A stretch of DNA of 64,000 nucleotides from Riptortus pedestris (taxonomy: Eukaryota; Arthropoda; Insecta; Hemiptera; Alydidae), in assembly GCA_019009955.1 (NCBI GenBank), contig CM032233.1, positions 63,713,501 through 63,777,500 of the forward strand, written 5' to 3'. This document shows, piece by piece, positions 36,462-49,060 of the stretch. Within the stretch, counting starts at the first letter, position 1; each line of letters begins with the position of its first letter. The translations under genes and the position numbers were made by a program. The notes under the pieces are model-generated. The model was not told the DNA's origin. It saw only the letters and a program-made list of their open reading frames with translations, and made no database searches.

Positions 36462-36917
36462 CTGTTAACGCTCTAACGGTCGCAATTTTCGTTTGATCGT
36501 TACCAAACTCGATATTTAATCGTTTCATGTAAAAAAAAAAGATCAAGTTTGTTAATGGCTGAAATCGGACCCGTGGGAGGGGGGTTTAGAGGGGAGGATT
36601 TTCGAAAATTCGAAATATCTCCGTTACTATACGTCGGATAAAAAATTGTATCGAACCTATCATATTGCAAATTAATTATACTATAAATATTGTTATATAC
36701 ATTTATTCCGTATCTTGAATATTAACCGAGATATTTGCATTTTTCTGTTTTCAGCTTCTGAGATGAGATCGGCTAACTTCGGGTCTAGTCGTGAGTTTCC
36801 GTCAAGAGCTAGTTCGGGCCGTTTTCATAACTGTTCGGCTCTCTATTCTGAAATTTCTCTATTGTATAACTTCACGTGGGAAATCTGCTTAGTTTACGCA
36901 GCCCCTGCGTGACGGAC
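36290..36917 (-). mobile_element. Family-1 Helentron-like element, complete, reversed
   Basis: Left TTAGCAGATTTCCCTTAAGG, TA tract 36421-36457, GTTAACGCTCTAACGGTCG, G-rich GGGAGGGGGGTTTAGAGG, and right GCAGCCCCTGCGTGACGGAC. It is inserted into other family-1 sequence: the segments 36118-36175 and 36932-36990 on either side are inverted copies of each other (ACGGCCGA...TTATACGCCC). Confidence 0.82.
36421..36457. repeat. (TA)n microsatellite
   Basis: TA core of the reversed family-1 copy. Confidence 0.97.
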
Positions 36918-37219
36918 TTTTTATTATATCTGGGCGTATAACGGATGAGAGTGTGTTTCCCACCAAAGCTAGGTCGGCCGTTTCCAACAATTTCTATAGT
37001 ACATTTAATTTGCAATAAGATTGATTCTGTACAATTTTTCGATCCGACGTATAGTGAAGGAGATATTTTGAATTTTCGAAAATCCTCCCCTCTAAACCCC
37101 CCCTCCCACTGTTCCGATTTCAGCCGTTAACGAACTTGATCTTTCTTTTAACATAAAACGACTAAATATCGAGTTGGGTGACGATCAAACAAAAATTGCG
37201 ACCGCTAGAGCGGTAACAG

Positions 37220-37223
<4 letters not shown>

Positions 37224-37274
<51 letters not shown>
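37224..37274. repeat. (TA)n microsatellite
   Basis: Left half of the TA core, up to the pogo-like end. Confidence 0.97.
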
Positions 37275-37277
<3 letters not shown>

Positions 37278-37567
37278 GTCCCTCGATAATCCGACAGTTA
37301 AGGGACCGAGAGAGTGTCGGATTACCGAAAATGTCGGATTACCAAAAATGTCATATTATCAAAGATGTTTTATTCTTAATGCGTTTGAACACAATGAAGT
37401 TAAAAAAAAGGAAGAAACAGTAAAGGTACATGTAAATTATTAATACCAGGATACAAAATGACAGTACATGTAAGTTTTTAAAAGAAATACGGAAAGAAAT
37501 TTAACTATGTAAAATCTACAATATGTATGTCCCTATTTTTCACAATATCGTAGACAGTAGGTCGTCC

Positions 37568-37570
<3 letters not shown>
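37274..37570 (+). mobile_element. pogo/Tigger-like terminal fragment
   Basis: Opens AGTTGTCCCTCGATAATCCG directly after a TA dinucleotide, followed by AGGGACCGAGAGAGTGTCGG and repeated GTCGGATTACC motifs. TTGTCCCTCGATA-like ends with TA targeting are characteristic of pogo/Tigger elements. The opposite terminus is not visible before the second TA tract, and no transposase is encoded. Confidence 0.6.

Positions 37571-37641
<71 letters not shown>
37571..37641. repeat. (TA)n microsatellite
   Basis: Right TA tract of the interrupted family-1 core. Confidence 0.97.
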
Positions 37642-37643
<2 letters not shown>

Positions 37644-37763
37644 TTTTGAACGGACCTCATGTCATCTACTAGGTAGGATCGATGGACATTTGAAGAAAAA
37701 TTTCGAAAATTCCTTCATGAGTACAACCTCAATAGCTGATTTCCCTTAAGGGAAATCTGCTAA

Positions 37764-38634
37764 AACTTGCAGTTTTCTTACAACACGTAAGCATATTATT
37801 GGATGGACTATAATATTCTACTACCGCTTTGAAAGGATTTAGTTCAAGGGACCCTAATCTCGATATCGAGCACTTCATCTGACGATATTGTAGTTAGTTA
37901 GCCTCACCCTGATCGTATGTTAAAGTTGCTACACGTTTCTTCCACTGAATTTGTGCAGGGACTTCCGTATTCAGTGTATCTTCCAAAAGAAGTACCATTT
38001 ACATAATTATAGGAGCTGCAGAGAGAAATACCAAGAGTATGAGAAGAATAGTACTAAGAGGCCGTATAGGATCATATATTATCGTAAAAAAATTAATGAA
38101 ATGCATATTTCATAGAAACTATAAAAGGAAATGAAAGTGTGATAGAAATGACTCTCTATGATTCAGAAATGTTTCTATAATTATTGGGAATCTCCATTTA
38201 AATTAAATTTAATACCATCATAATTTTTTCATGTTTGTCTACAGCTATCATTGAGAGCAATATGAGGAGAAGTTTATAGCCACAAATGATAACTTAATGT
38301 CCCTGGAAAATATTCTTCACATTGAGGACATTCATAAACTGAACATGATTTACTTATTCCTTTCAGCAGTATGCAAGTAGGAAACGACATAGCATATACC
38401 ATTATCTTGATAATTAAACACTATAATATAGAAAGGTCCAACGAATTCAATTAACACGTCACAGTAAACAAATAAATAAAAGTAAATACATTTGATGTTG
38501 AATAGTACTAATCAGATTAAATTATAACGAATTTTAGAAGTTTATGTACTACTTGAAAACATTTATTAAAAAGAAACAAAAAAAAAAATGTATTATTTTA
38601 TTGTATACAGCAGGTTAATATCATCTCACTAGTT

Positions 38635-38673
<39 letters not shown>

Positions 38674-38823
38674 TTTCTTTTTGTATATTATCAGTAAGAT
38701 ATCCAACACTAAATGGGCCAACTCAGGCTAAAATATGTACATATTAGCCAATAAAATAAATCTATCTATCTAATTTTTTCAAGTTCTGTGAAAAAACTAA
38801 CATTTTGTATACTCATTTAAAGG

Positions 38824-38856
<33 letters not shown>

Positions 38857-39600
38857 CACACACGTAAGCACGCACACACATAATAAATAAACTAAGTTGA
38901 AACATGAATAATTGACAATATGAAAACAGAGTTAAAATTAAAATTGTTTGGAAATACTATTTGTGAATGACTTTAAGAATGTCAGGATAAAACTAAAGGA
39001 AAAATATATAATTTTATGTTTCGCCATGAGTGCTAACGTTTATGGATTTAATAGTAGTTTAAAAAACCCCTTGGGCTAATCTGAAAATATCGCATCCTTA
39101 AATTAATATATCGAGTTACTTGTAACCTTGTATATTAAAAAGAATATCCGCAGCAGACAACAAATTATTCATCCAACCTGGCATCAGCACCGTAACGGTG
39201 TTCAATCACTGACAAGGCCTGATGATTGACGAGGCGTCGTCAACAAGTTTTCTAATATACAAGGAAAAATTCCTCAAATTCATGAAAATCGATTAAAAGG
39301 TATGAAGAGGCTAAGAGCATCAAGCACGATGTAATTTGCATTGTGGTATTCAGATTTTTGTATAATATAGAAAGAAACCAGAGACTGAAAACCGTGATAC
39401 GGAAAACAAATTAGTTCACATATGCTATTTAGGAAATATTTTACTCACCTTGTGTTGCACTGTTCGCTGTAGAGAAGGGCTTTACGGCACTAGTCGCCTT
39501 GGTTTTCATGTTATTATTTTAAAGAATTTAGATCGAATAATTTACATAATAATTTTTCTTATTAACAAGATGATAATTAAAATATATAAAACAGGAAAAA
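37764..39600. other. No gene recognised; short TA tracts at 38638-38666 and 38825-38850
   Basis: AT-rich sequence with two short TA tracts and no recognised coding frame. Confidence 0.4.
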
Positions 39601-39610
39601 TATCTAATAA

Positions 39611-39684
<74 letters not shown>
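39611..39684. repeat. (CT)n(CA)n compound microsatellite
   Basis: About 25 bases of CT followed by about 48 bases of CA. Confidence 0.97.
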
Positions 39685-39687
<3 letters not shown>

Positions 39688-41808
39688 CGCTGCACACAAC
39701 ACACTCAAAAACAATTGTTTACATCCCTAGGGCTACCTCCATGCTAACTTCAAACCTGCTAAATTCAATTTATATTTAAATACTTTTAAAAACCCAGATA
39801 AAAATCATAACCTGGCCGATACAAGAATAATGAAATGAAGAAAACCCGTAGCTTTAGTGTTTATTTTTTTGTGGATTAAGATCAATTAGTACTACTTTAT
39901 TTTCATAAGTTTGATGTTATCATTATTACAGAATGTCAAATCTTCATTTTTGTTCAAAAAGGCAGTAGTTATTTTTATTTTGGAGAGAGTGCGAGACGGT
40001 AAAATAATAAGATACATGCGAAAAATTAGGTGGAAAATCAAAAATTCATTGAATATATTTTTGTGACTTTTCCTGTTAATTTTGATGATATTAAACGGGG
40101 CCCAGGTTAGCCATTTTTGCTAAGGCGTTGGTCTTAATCTCACATGGCAAACCTTTTCTAATTAATTTTCTATTTAAAAAAATAATAAACACGTGACTTC
40201 TACCTTTTCGTACCTTGAGTCCGACTACTAATGACATCGATTTTTCAGGGTGAATAGTCGAACGATGTCGCCTATTCCACATTGTAAATATTCTACGACG
40301 GAATTATGGTTCGGCTTAATTACAAAGCTATAATTTTGATTATATTGATAGCATTTCAGAAACATCAAAGATATCAAAAGCTCCGAGAAGTCACCGTATG
40401 TTACTCACTAGTATTCCCGAACTTGAAACCTGTTTGAATATAGTAGTAAACTGCCATAGAAAAGATGAAGATTTCATCCACACAATTCGATATTGCGTGA
40501 CAAAGTAAAATTATATTTCATTAGGATAATGTTTCGTGTCGGGAAATCTCGTCCTAGGAGTCCATCATTCCTCACTTATCATAATTAAAGAAAATTTCAT
40601 ATTTTTCTTATACATATTTAAAAGTCTTAGTGACTATTAAAAATTTAGTGTGTTAATTACAGTTGCCAAAAATTGTAAACAAATTAAAAAAATTTGAATA
40701 TTATACTACTTGAGCTTTATTCATTGTCACAAATTAGAACCTCGGAGCAATAAAATAATTCCTTCCTCTTCCTTCTTAACAAATTTTAGACATGAGTTCG
40801 TTCATGACATAAATTCATAAGTTTTCATTACTTAAAAATTAACTATAATTTGGATATAACCCACACATATAATTTCCAAACGAGATGGACAATCAAATTG
40901 AAATTACGAATAATATAATAGCTTGTTTCAATGTACTATGTTTATAGGTTTTATCTACAGTACTTAATTAATAATTTTATCAAATTTAGTATTATGTTAA
41001 GATGAGTAATTTTGTAATCCATGAGTGTTGTTTTATATTCATTATCATTAAATATTTGCATATAGTTTCATTTTATTCTCACAAAAAAAATTTGGTCCAT
41101 TTCCAAATATAAGAAGAATAAAATAACACTCGACATTACTTTGAATTTTCATTTTATTAATCGGATGAGGGGGTAATGTAAACTCTCTAGACAGTCCCTG
41201 GCCCACCGAAACGTTTCCTTAGAAGATCATAAAATACTTTCTTTTTCTAAAATGGTTGTTTTTATACGTGCAAATGTTTATTCGTGGCTAATTTTATTCG
41301 TTACGTGCTACTAAAAAAAAGGTATAAAGAAAAATTAAATGTCGAAAAAGAAGCGAAAAGTCGACCGATTCCAAATAGTTTTCCCACAAATTCTCAATTA
41401 CTGAAGTCAATGAACAGCCATATTATTTAGTGATGCAATTTATTTATAATGTTAAGTTGTATGTTTCCACGCATAAAAAAGGGAATTTGAAACACTAAAT
41501 TCTTCAATGTCTGAGATAGTCACGTAAAATAGTGTGCTGATTAAGTAAGATGAGAATAGTAAATACAATTATTTTAGCAAATATAATCGTAAACAATAAT
41601 TTAACTCTTGACCATTTAAGCATCAATATAAAATGACTGTGAATCTTCTATAATATTTTGAAGACACTTTCACTACGGAGATCAAAATCGAAATTCACTT
41701 TTTCCCAGTTCTTTCCAATTTACAGGATATTACCTTCATCATAAATAGGCTATACCGTTCCTATCAATCAACTTTCTCTTTTTTTTACTAGATTCGGTGC
41801 AATTCCAC
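39685..41808. other. No gene or element recognised
   Basis: AT-rich with short frames only. Confidence 0.4.
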
Positions 41809-43160
41809 CAACTTCGATAGAACTTCTAGAGAATTCGTTGGTGTCTATATGAACATTTTCATCAAATTTTGGGTTCCATCTTCTACAATAATAATTCCGC
41901 CCTCTTAAGAGAGTATTGGAAAATTTCTCCATAGAGGTCAACCTCAATAACTTAATATTTTGTCTTAATGAAAATATGTTAAAATATTACAAAAGTTTAA
42001 ACAGATAGTAATTAGCAAATGGTAGAGGACGGAGTATCATCCGTAGAGGTCATCATTTTTTTTTTAAAGCCTTATCAACCATTAAGGTCATTAATGCGAA
42101 TAAAGATAGTTACTTTAATAATAATACGAAATAAATACTAATTTTTGTAAAGAATACTGCTAAATCTTAGAAATGAGTTGTTTTTCTCAAGGAAGTGGAT
42201 AAAGAACCTAATTTTATGTGGATAATTTCATAAAACGTCATCAATACTTCCTTAGCAAACTATAGTTTAGACAATCTAGTAGAATATATCTGGGGTTCTC
42301 CAGTTTCGTAAGCCGACTAAACATTTACTTACTACGGTGTATTTCCACTATTAGGTTTAAATCGGCACGGAAATGAGCGGATTTGTGTTTTTCTTTGATC
42401 ATTTTGGTGCGGTCGAAGCTCAGGGTTCTCTTGAGGATTCAAAGGATGTAACAGTTGAGAATTTCGGTGTTCATGTTCCCGTGATATAAAAGTACTTTTG
42501 TCGAGAAGGTAGTAATTTAATTTCTGAGATTGAGATCCGCCAATGGGTATGCTTTTGAGGGAAGGGTGAGTAATAGCTCAGCGCTACTTGTCGTCTTTCT
42601 TCTCCTACACAAATGCAAAATGCTTTGCTTGGTTGAAATGCAGCTGATATATTTCGGAATACGCTGAAACGGAATGTCTTGCTGATAAGACATCTCTCGC
42701 TTTGTCCGCTTGAAGATATCATCCTCATTCTTATTAGTATTAATTATGCCATCACTTTTCAAACATCGCTTAAATAAAAGCCAGGATCTATGCCTACTAC
42801 CTTCAAAAGACGGGATATTTTAAAACTTAGTTCGGTTCAAGATAATATAAAAGAAAAAAAAATTGTCTGGATTAAAAAAAATATAATAGTCCAAAAATTG
42901 TTAAAGATCATTCATTCAAATTGTATAACCAACACTACTTGAAAATCACAAATATACTGTAGTTAATGGTATAAAGGGCTAGTGAGATGGCAATCACCAT
43001 TTCCATGCCTTTCAAAATTTGGTTTAAGAAGCTCTCTCAAAAAAGAGTTCTAAGCCTATTATGACTGCCAGTACAGGTATTTTTGGATGCAGTCTATCTA
43101 GAGTTCAAAAACTAATTAGAAATGATACAATGTAGCATTAGGAAAACCCATAACCAACTG
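41809..43160. repeat. Dispersed duplicated segment, copy A
   Basis: Shares long near-identical blocks with 47448-48405, for example ATTCCGCCCTCTTAAGAGAG, AGCAAATGGTAGAGGACGGA and GGATTTGTGTTTTTCTTTGA. 42513-42952 is present only in this copy. Nature unknown: either a low-copy element or a local duplication. No convincing protein is encoded. Confidence 0.75.
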
Positions 43161-44675
43161 AGAGTAAGTACATGATACACTGGGGTAACCCTCCTATGTT
43201 TCATTCAACCAGGAAGATAATCATCATAAACTACACATTCTATCCTATACACAAGAAAACTGTTGGAAGATCTAGATTTTCGTTTATGCGGTTCTCAATA
43301 GGCAATATTTCCTTTATTAATCAAGGGCGTGCCTACATACCTCCTGAAAACGTGAACATCAACTTCGATTGTCGGTGAACATGGTATTTTTTTTGTCATG
43401 TGGACCTCACTTATCTCCTTTGTGTAATAAGAGTCAACAGCCTTAACTATTAAAACTATTTGAGGGAGGATTTCTAAAATTGATTGAAGAACGTACTACT
43501 TCAGCTCAGAAAAAAATCATTATCTAATTATGATTTGTAGAAAGCTGCAAGAGATGTTTCATAAATATTTGGCTGTATATGTGTACTATACTGTGTATTT
43601 TTGGTAACGATGGCATTGAATAATGAATATAAAATGATGTAAGCAGACGACATTCTATAGGCTAGTTTATTAAGAACACGAGATAGAAGAATATGACTCA
43701 TGACAGCAGCGAGCGATAATGGATGACTGGAGATATTCTTGGAATTTTCCATTTCTAGTAAGGTCATTTAAGGGAGTATTCGTTTAAGAAGGTGACAACG
43801 ATATTTACTAACCATTATAAATTATTGATCGGGAACGAAGAATCATCAGTTTTTAGCAAAAAAAAAAGGAGTTCTCAGAGATGTTTACTTAGTGGAAATT
43901 TTAAGGACTCGCTTGTGAAATGCAGGCGGACACAGATACACTCATAAATGTAGATTTATTTGACTGATCCCCTATTAATGAATCTGACATTGCAATCGGT
44001 GCCAATTGTATTATCACATTCGGGTTAGTGAAAGTCAGACCTACTACTATATTAGCATATTTCTTCTTGAAAGGTTCTACTCTCCATAAATGCAGCCCAG
44101 ACAATGTTATTCTATGCGGAGAACCTGGTATTGAGGAAATTGTGCTGTATAATTTGACCCAGAAATACGAACAGAGGTGGAAACAAGGTATCGATTGATA
44201 AACATAGTCCCCACTCTACTGGTGAGATCATTTCTATGACCCTTTCCAACTTCAATCTACACTTTCCATTATTATATACAAATATCAATTTAACGCAACA
44301 TAAACAGTGGTATTAAAAGCGGGCGTTTACATATTGATTTGTCATCTGCAGTTGACAATTTTATTGTTATTTCTCATTGTATATTGTAGATCAGCTAAAC
44401 CCACCTATTTGATTAATCCGTATTCGAATATAATACTCGAGTATTATAAAGTTTACGACGAATCGTCCAAAAACGCTGTAAAGAGCAAATAAGGTACGAG
44501 AAAATATTGCTAACATATAATGTTACAAAAACCATGCGATTTTCAAAATATCACCACCAGGTGATTAAAATATTGGGCATTAAGATATACAAGTAATTCC
44601 GTTAGTAATTATCGCACAAATAATGTAAAAACACGCCCAGGATATCGGAAGGGCGCTTTTTATCCTCCGACATTT
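43161..44675. other. No gene recognised
   Basis: Short frames at 43172-43378, 43528-43767 and 43901-44104 have no recognisable motif. Confidence 0.4.
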
Positions 44676-44683
44676 AAAGCATA

Positions 44684-45231
44684 CGTGGGCAACCCCCGGC
44701 CCGCGGTAAGGTTTGATCCCGCCCGCGAGTCATTTTTAAAAACACAATTAAACAAAAATATTACACAACTTACTCCAAATGAGGAAGGCGAGGAGAGATT
44801 TGTGCGTTTGGCAGTACTTATATATAAATGCGAACAGTTCTTTTCATTGATGGAAGTTAATAAATCAAAACATCGTACAAGGCTGACTAGCGATAATTTG
44901 GAATATTCTCTTCGTCTTTGTATCAGTGGAATTAATCCAAACATCGATGGATTAGTTTCCCAAATTCAAGCTCATTGATTTCGGTGTCGCTATTTAATTT
45001 TCGTTGTTTGTAATAATTCAAATTTTACGTTTTAATTAGAATGTTGCGCCTATTTTTTTCATTTCATTTTGTTATTTTAATAAATTGTATTATAGTTACA
45101 TTGTCTTTGTAATTTCATGTCTGATATCTATCGTTAAAAATTATGAACACTACTTTAAAATGCACTACTTTTCGAGCGTATTTGCACAGTAAAGTTTGGC
45201 CCGCAACACGTCAAAGGTTGCCCACACACAC
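44684..45231 (+). mobile_element. hAT-type element, 548-bp deletion derivative, with 8-bp target duplication
   Basis: Flanked by AAAGCATA at 44676-44683 and 45232-45239, the 8-bp duplication length typical of hAT elements. The left end CGTGGGCAACCCCCGGCCCG and right end GGCCCGCAACACG...GGTTGCCCAC give an inverted GTGGGCAACC terminus with nearby GGCCCGC, as in hAT-Charlie-like elements. Between them is the 3' end of a transposase gene. Too short to be autonomous. Confidence 0.8.
44814..44978 (+). pseudogene. hAT transposase C-terminal dimerisation segment
   Basis: The frame has YKCEQFFSLMEVNKSKHRTR, LTSDNLEYSLRLCIS and INPNIDGLVSQIQAH with a natural stop. This is the C-terminal hATC block (CEQxFSxMKxxKxKxRxRLTdexLxxxLRxaxxxixPdidxLv) of the GTF2IRD2/SCAND3-like hAT branch. 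Upstream (44685-44813) the open frame runs into the left terminal repeat, so the N-terminal zinc finger and catalytic domain are deleted. Confidence 0.78.
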
Positions 45232-45239
45232 AAAGCATA

Positions 45240-46449
45240 GACTCTGAAAGTATACTTTTTTCGGCGGGCTTAAGCGGATCCTACTGCTGAAATTGAATAC
45301 AATTTGCTTTTTTGTGATTCGATGGCGTTTGCAGTAATGTAATCTATTCGAAACGTGCTAACTACTGCGCCATTTCTGAAAATAGTTCTTGGTGTAGTTC
45401 GTTGACGTGCAATACATTAAACTAATAGAGAGATAGTCATAATTTCCCATAATATTTTGAACACTGAATATCGATATATGATGTATTTATCAAGAACATG
45501 TATCTCACAAAATATAGTTAAGTCGTGATATCTAATTTTACGATAAAAGTAACAAGAAGAATTGGAAAAAAAAAAAAAAAAAAAAAAAATCTCCCATCAA
45601 AAAGATTTTATATTGCACTTTAAAGTTCGTTGTTTATAATATACATATAATTATTATATATAATAGAACGGCTCCAAACTAATGCCAGAAACGTCATAAA
45701 AAAACGTCTTCCTTTTATCTCAAGAACCACATTATAAATTGAATTAGGTGTGTACCACTATGGAAAACCGAATACTTCAATGGGTTTTACGTTAAGTCAT
45801 AATTCCTCCAAAAAGGTGAGATTAAAAATAAAAATTTAGTCCTCTTCGTTAAACTTCTTTGAAATTTATTTTAAGAACTCTTCAGGTAGAATCAGAAAAT
45901 ATTTTATTTTAAATACTTACAATGAATGAAACCTCCATTAATAAATGTCTTATGGATATTAACCACTATATGGTTTTACTATAACAGTCTATAACAGTGA
46001 TGTTATTTATCACTAACTACAATATTTTAATCAGGAAGGAGCAGCGCTGTAACTGTAATAGGTTAGTTAGGAGACGATGATTGCTCCAATGCTTAGCTTT
46101 TGCTATAGCATACTGTTCTCAAGCTATTGAAGTACTCGTAATTACCTGGGCCCAAAGACCCCATTATTTGGGTGGAAACTAAGGGATATTTAGGTAGGGG
46201 GAAGCTTTTCATCAGTACCGTTCTCGATTCAGTCAAAATCGATACATTTTCATTACAAGGATTTCCTTTGTTTGAGTTACAAAGCTCAACATACATGAAT
46301 TGGCTTTTAATTTGTTTAGGATAAAATAAGTCATTGAAAACCAAGGTCCATGCGGTTACATTATGATTTATTTAATGATTTGCTAAGGAAAAACAAATAT
46401 ACTGGTTAAAATCTATAGTTACGATATCGATAAAATATATATATATATA
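45240..46449. other. No gene recognised; poly(A) near 45567
   Basis: AT-rich; a poly(A) run of about 23 lies near 45567-45589. A minus frame of 83 codons at 46093-46344 is not recognised. Confidence 0.4.
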
Positions 46450-47395
46450 AAATTGTAACCTCTGTCTGTACATTGATTTTTTTCGCGAATTTTCACGATA
46501 ACTTTTCGTTTCACATGTCATAACTGCATTTTGTTACTTTCGTGTGTGTTTGTTTGTTACCTTTTCACGCATAAACGGCTGAACCGAATTTTATGAAACT
46601 TGGAATGTATATTACCACTAACCCAACTTAGACATTAGAGTATATTAATATCCTTTGAGACGAACAGGAGTGGGGGTTATAAGGGAAGCCTGAAATTAAA
46701 AATAGCGATATTTCGTTTCCTATTGGTTTTTCGGCAAATATGAACTAACAAAAGTTGTTTATTTTGTTATTTAGAGTAACTTTTGTTATATACACTTTTT
46801 CGTATACTTAATTATAAACGAGATATACGCTAAAACCTATAGCGGAAGTGAAGCATTTTATTTGGGACAAAAGACCCAACCGAAATAAAATAAAACTCGG
46901 TATGTGTATTAGCACTAACGCTTTCATTATTATAAGCCATGCCAACATTTCTAGGGACAGGCAGGAGCGGGGGTTGTAAGGGAGGCCTGAATTTAAAATA
47001 GCGGTATTTCGTTTTCTATTCGTTTTTCGGCAAATATGAACATAACAAAAGTTGTTTATATTGTTATTTAAAGTAACTTTTGTGATATTCATTGTTGTCT
47101 TTTAAAAATGTATAAACGAGATATACACTATAAACTAAAGCGGGAGTCAACTATTTTATTGGGCGCTAACGATTGAACCGAACTTAACAAAACTCGGTAT
47201 GTGAATTAGGATTAATTCTTCCATGATTATAAGCTATATTAAAATGTTTAGGTTAGAACGGCAGTGGGTGTTATAAGGGAGGCCTGAAATAAAAATTCGC
47301 GATATTTCATTGTCTATTTGTTTTTCGACAAACATGCACATAACAAAAGTTGATTACTTTGTTATTTAGATTAACTTTTTTTTTTTAATACATTT
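46450..47395 (-). mobile_element. Family-2 element, reversed, 5' truncated
   Basis: Starts at a short TA tract with AAATTGTAACCTCTGTCTGT, then GTTTGTTTGTTACCTTTTCA, CGGCTGAACCGAATTTTATG and three reversed unit marks (AAGGGAAGCCTGAAAT near 46682, AAGGGAGGCCTGAA near 46979, AAGGGAGGCCTGAA near 47276), about 297 bp apart. The CTAGCTCAGATACC start is missing on the right. Confidence 0.78.
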
Positions 47396-47447
47396 CTCCA
47401 GGAACAATGTGTGGAGCAAGTAATTTGCGTAGAAATATTGATATGCT

Positions 47448-48405
47448 CAACATCGATAGAACATCTAGAGAATCCGCTGGTGTGTATATGAACATTTTCA
47501 TCCAATTTTGGGTTCCATCTTCTACAATAATAATTCCGCCCTCTTAAGAGAGTTTAGGAAAATTTCTCCTTAGAGGTTAACCTCAATAACTTAATATTTT
47601 GTCTTAATGAAATTCTGTTAAAATATTACAAAATTTGAAACAGGTACTAATTAGCAAATGGCAGAAGACGGAGTATCATCTGTAGAGGTCGCAAATTTTT
47701 TTCTATGCCGTATCAACCATTAAGGTTATTAATGCGAATGGAGAGCGTTATTTTAATAATGGATACTAATTTTTGTAAAGAATACTAATAAATCTTAGAA
47801 ATAAGTTGTTTTTCTCAAGGAAGTGGATAAAGAACCTAATTTTATGTGGATAATTTCATAAAATGGCATCAATACTTCCTTAGCAAACTTTAGTTTAGGC
47901 AATCTTGTAGAATATACCTGGGGTTCTCCAGTTTCGTAAGCCGGCCGTAATATTGCTTATTATTTACTAAACATTTACTTACTGCGGTGTATTTCCTTTA
48001 TTAATTTGTTCAAATCAGTACGGACATGAGCGGATTTGTGTTTTTCTTTGATCATTTTGGTGCAGTCGAAGCTCAGGGCTCCCTTGAGGATTCAAAGGAT
48101 GTAACAGTTGAGAATTTCGGTGTTCATATTCCCGTGATATAAAAGTACTTTTTTCGAGAAGGTTCAAATATACTGCAGTTAATGGAATAAAGGGATATTG
48201 AGACGTCAATCACCATTCCCATGCCTTTCAATTTAGGTTATTTAGGTCTTTCAATTTCTGGTTTAAGAAGCTATCTCAAAAAAGAGTACTAAGCTTATTA
48301 TGACTGCCAGGACGAGTATTTTTTGGATGCAGCATTTCTGGAGTACAAAAATTAATTAGAAATGATACAATACTAGTATTAGGGTAGGGATACCCATAAC
48401 GAACC
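47448..48405. repeat. Dispersed duplicated segment, copy B
   Basis: Second copy of the 41809-43160 sequence in the same orientation. It has about 22 extra bases near 47945 (GCCGTAATATTGCTTATTAT) and lacks about 440 bp present in copy A; the break falls right after TTTTCGAGAAGGT. Confidence 0.75.
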
Positions 48406-49060
48406 CTTTTCTCAAGCCTGTAGTAAGCTGGAAGCTATTAGAGATCACAACAATTGTTTCGGCTTTACAAAAATACCGTTTAAGTGTAACCCTTCTACCT
48501 AATAAAATTACTCGTTAATTAATCCCATCGCCTCCAGTGATTCTACAAACTACATGCTATATGCACTCCCGTATGTCAGTTTCGATTGGTGAAAAAGTAG
48601 TGCAGATTAACATCATTTTCATATATATTTCTTTAAATGTACTTTCCTAATGGACAAGGGTTTATCAGACACTGATAGTCCTGGGCAAAAACACTCTGGT
48701 ACCCTACCAGTTTATTTTATTGCTATCATTTAACCTCCAAACAATAGTCACAGGCAGAATTTTATAGACGGCGGAAAAGCGCTTAATCTATGATTTTCAC
48801 GCGTTAACAACATTAAAATCACTAGTATCTCTTTAACCATTAGCCGTACAAAAAAGAATTGCACAGAACAAAAGGTTTAATAAATTTAATATACAAAAAC
48901 ATTTATTACATTATATTTTTCAACCCAACTCAAATTAATGGAGATATTTAGAATTTTTTATCCTCCCCTCCCTCTTATAGAAGTTTGAATACGAAGCTGG
49001 ATTTCAATATCTCCAAATTTAATGTCACTATGGAGCGAACAGACAATAGCTATGTATATA
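48406..49060. other. No gene recognised; possible old family-1 trace
   Basis: 48890-48985 weakly recalls the family-1 block TTTTCGATCC...GGAGATAT...C-rich, too diverged to call. Confidence 0.3.

Larger units (their letters stand above)
36930..37763 (+). mobile_element. Family-1 element, 5' incomplete, carrying a pogo-like insert
   Basis: Has ACGGATGAGAGTGTGTTTCC, GCAATAAGATTGATTCTG, the C-rich TAAACCCCCCCTCCCAC block, the CCGCTAGAGCGG hairpin and a TA tract interrupted by other DNA. A second TA tract, TTTTGAACGGACCTCATG and the terminal palindrome CCCTTAAGGGAAATCTGCTAA follow. Confidence 0.78.

Noticed and set aside
39195..39215. CACCGTAACGGTG palindrome as an operator-like site
   Set aside because: An isolated 13-base palindrome in non-coding eukaryotic DNA, with no associated gene.
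44685..44813. N-terminal part of the 97-codon frame as hAT coding sequence
   Set aside because: It is a translation of the terminal repeat and neighbouring non-coding sequence; hAT homology begins only near 44814.
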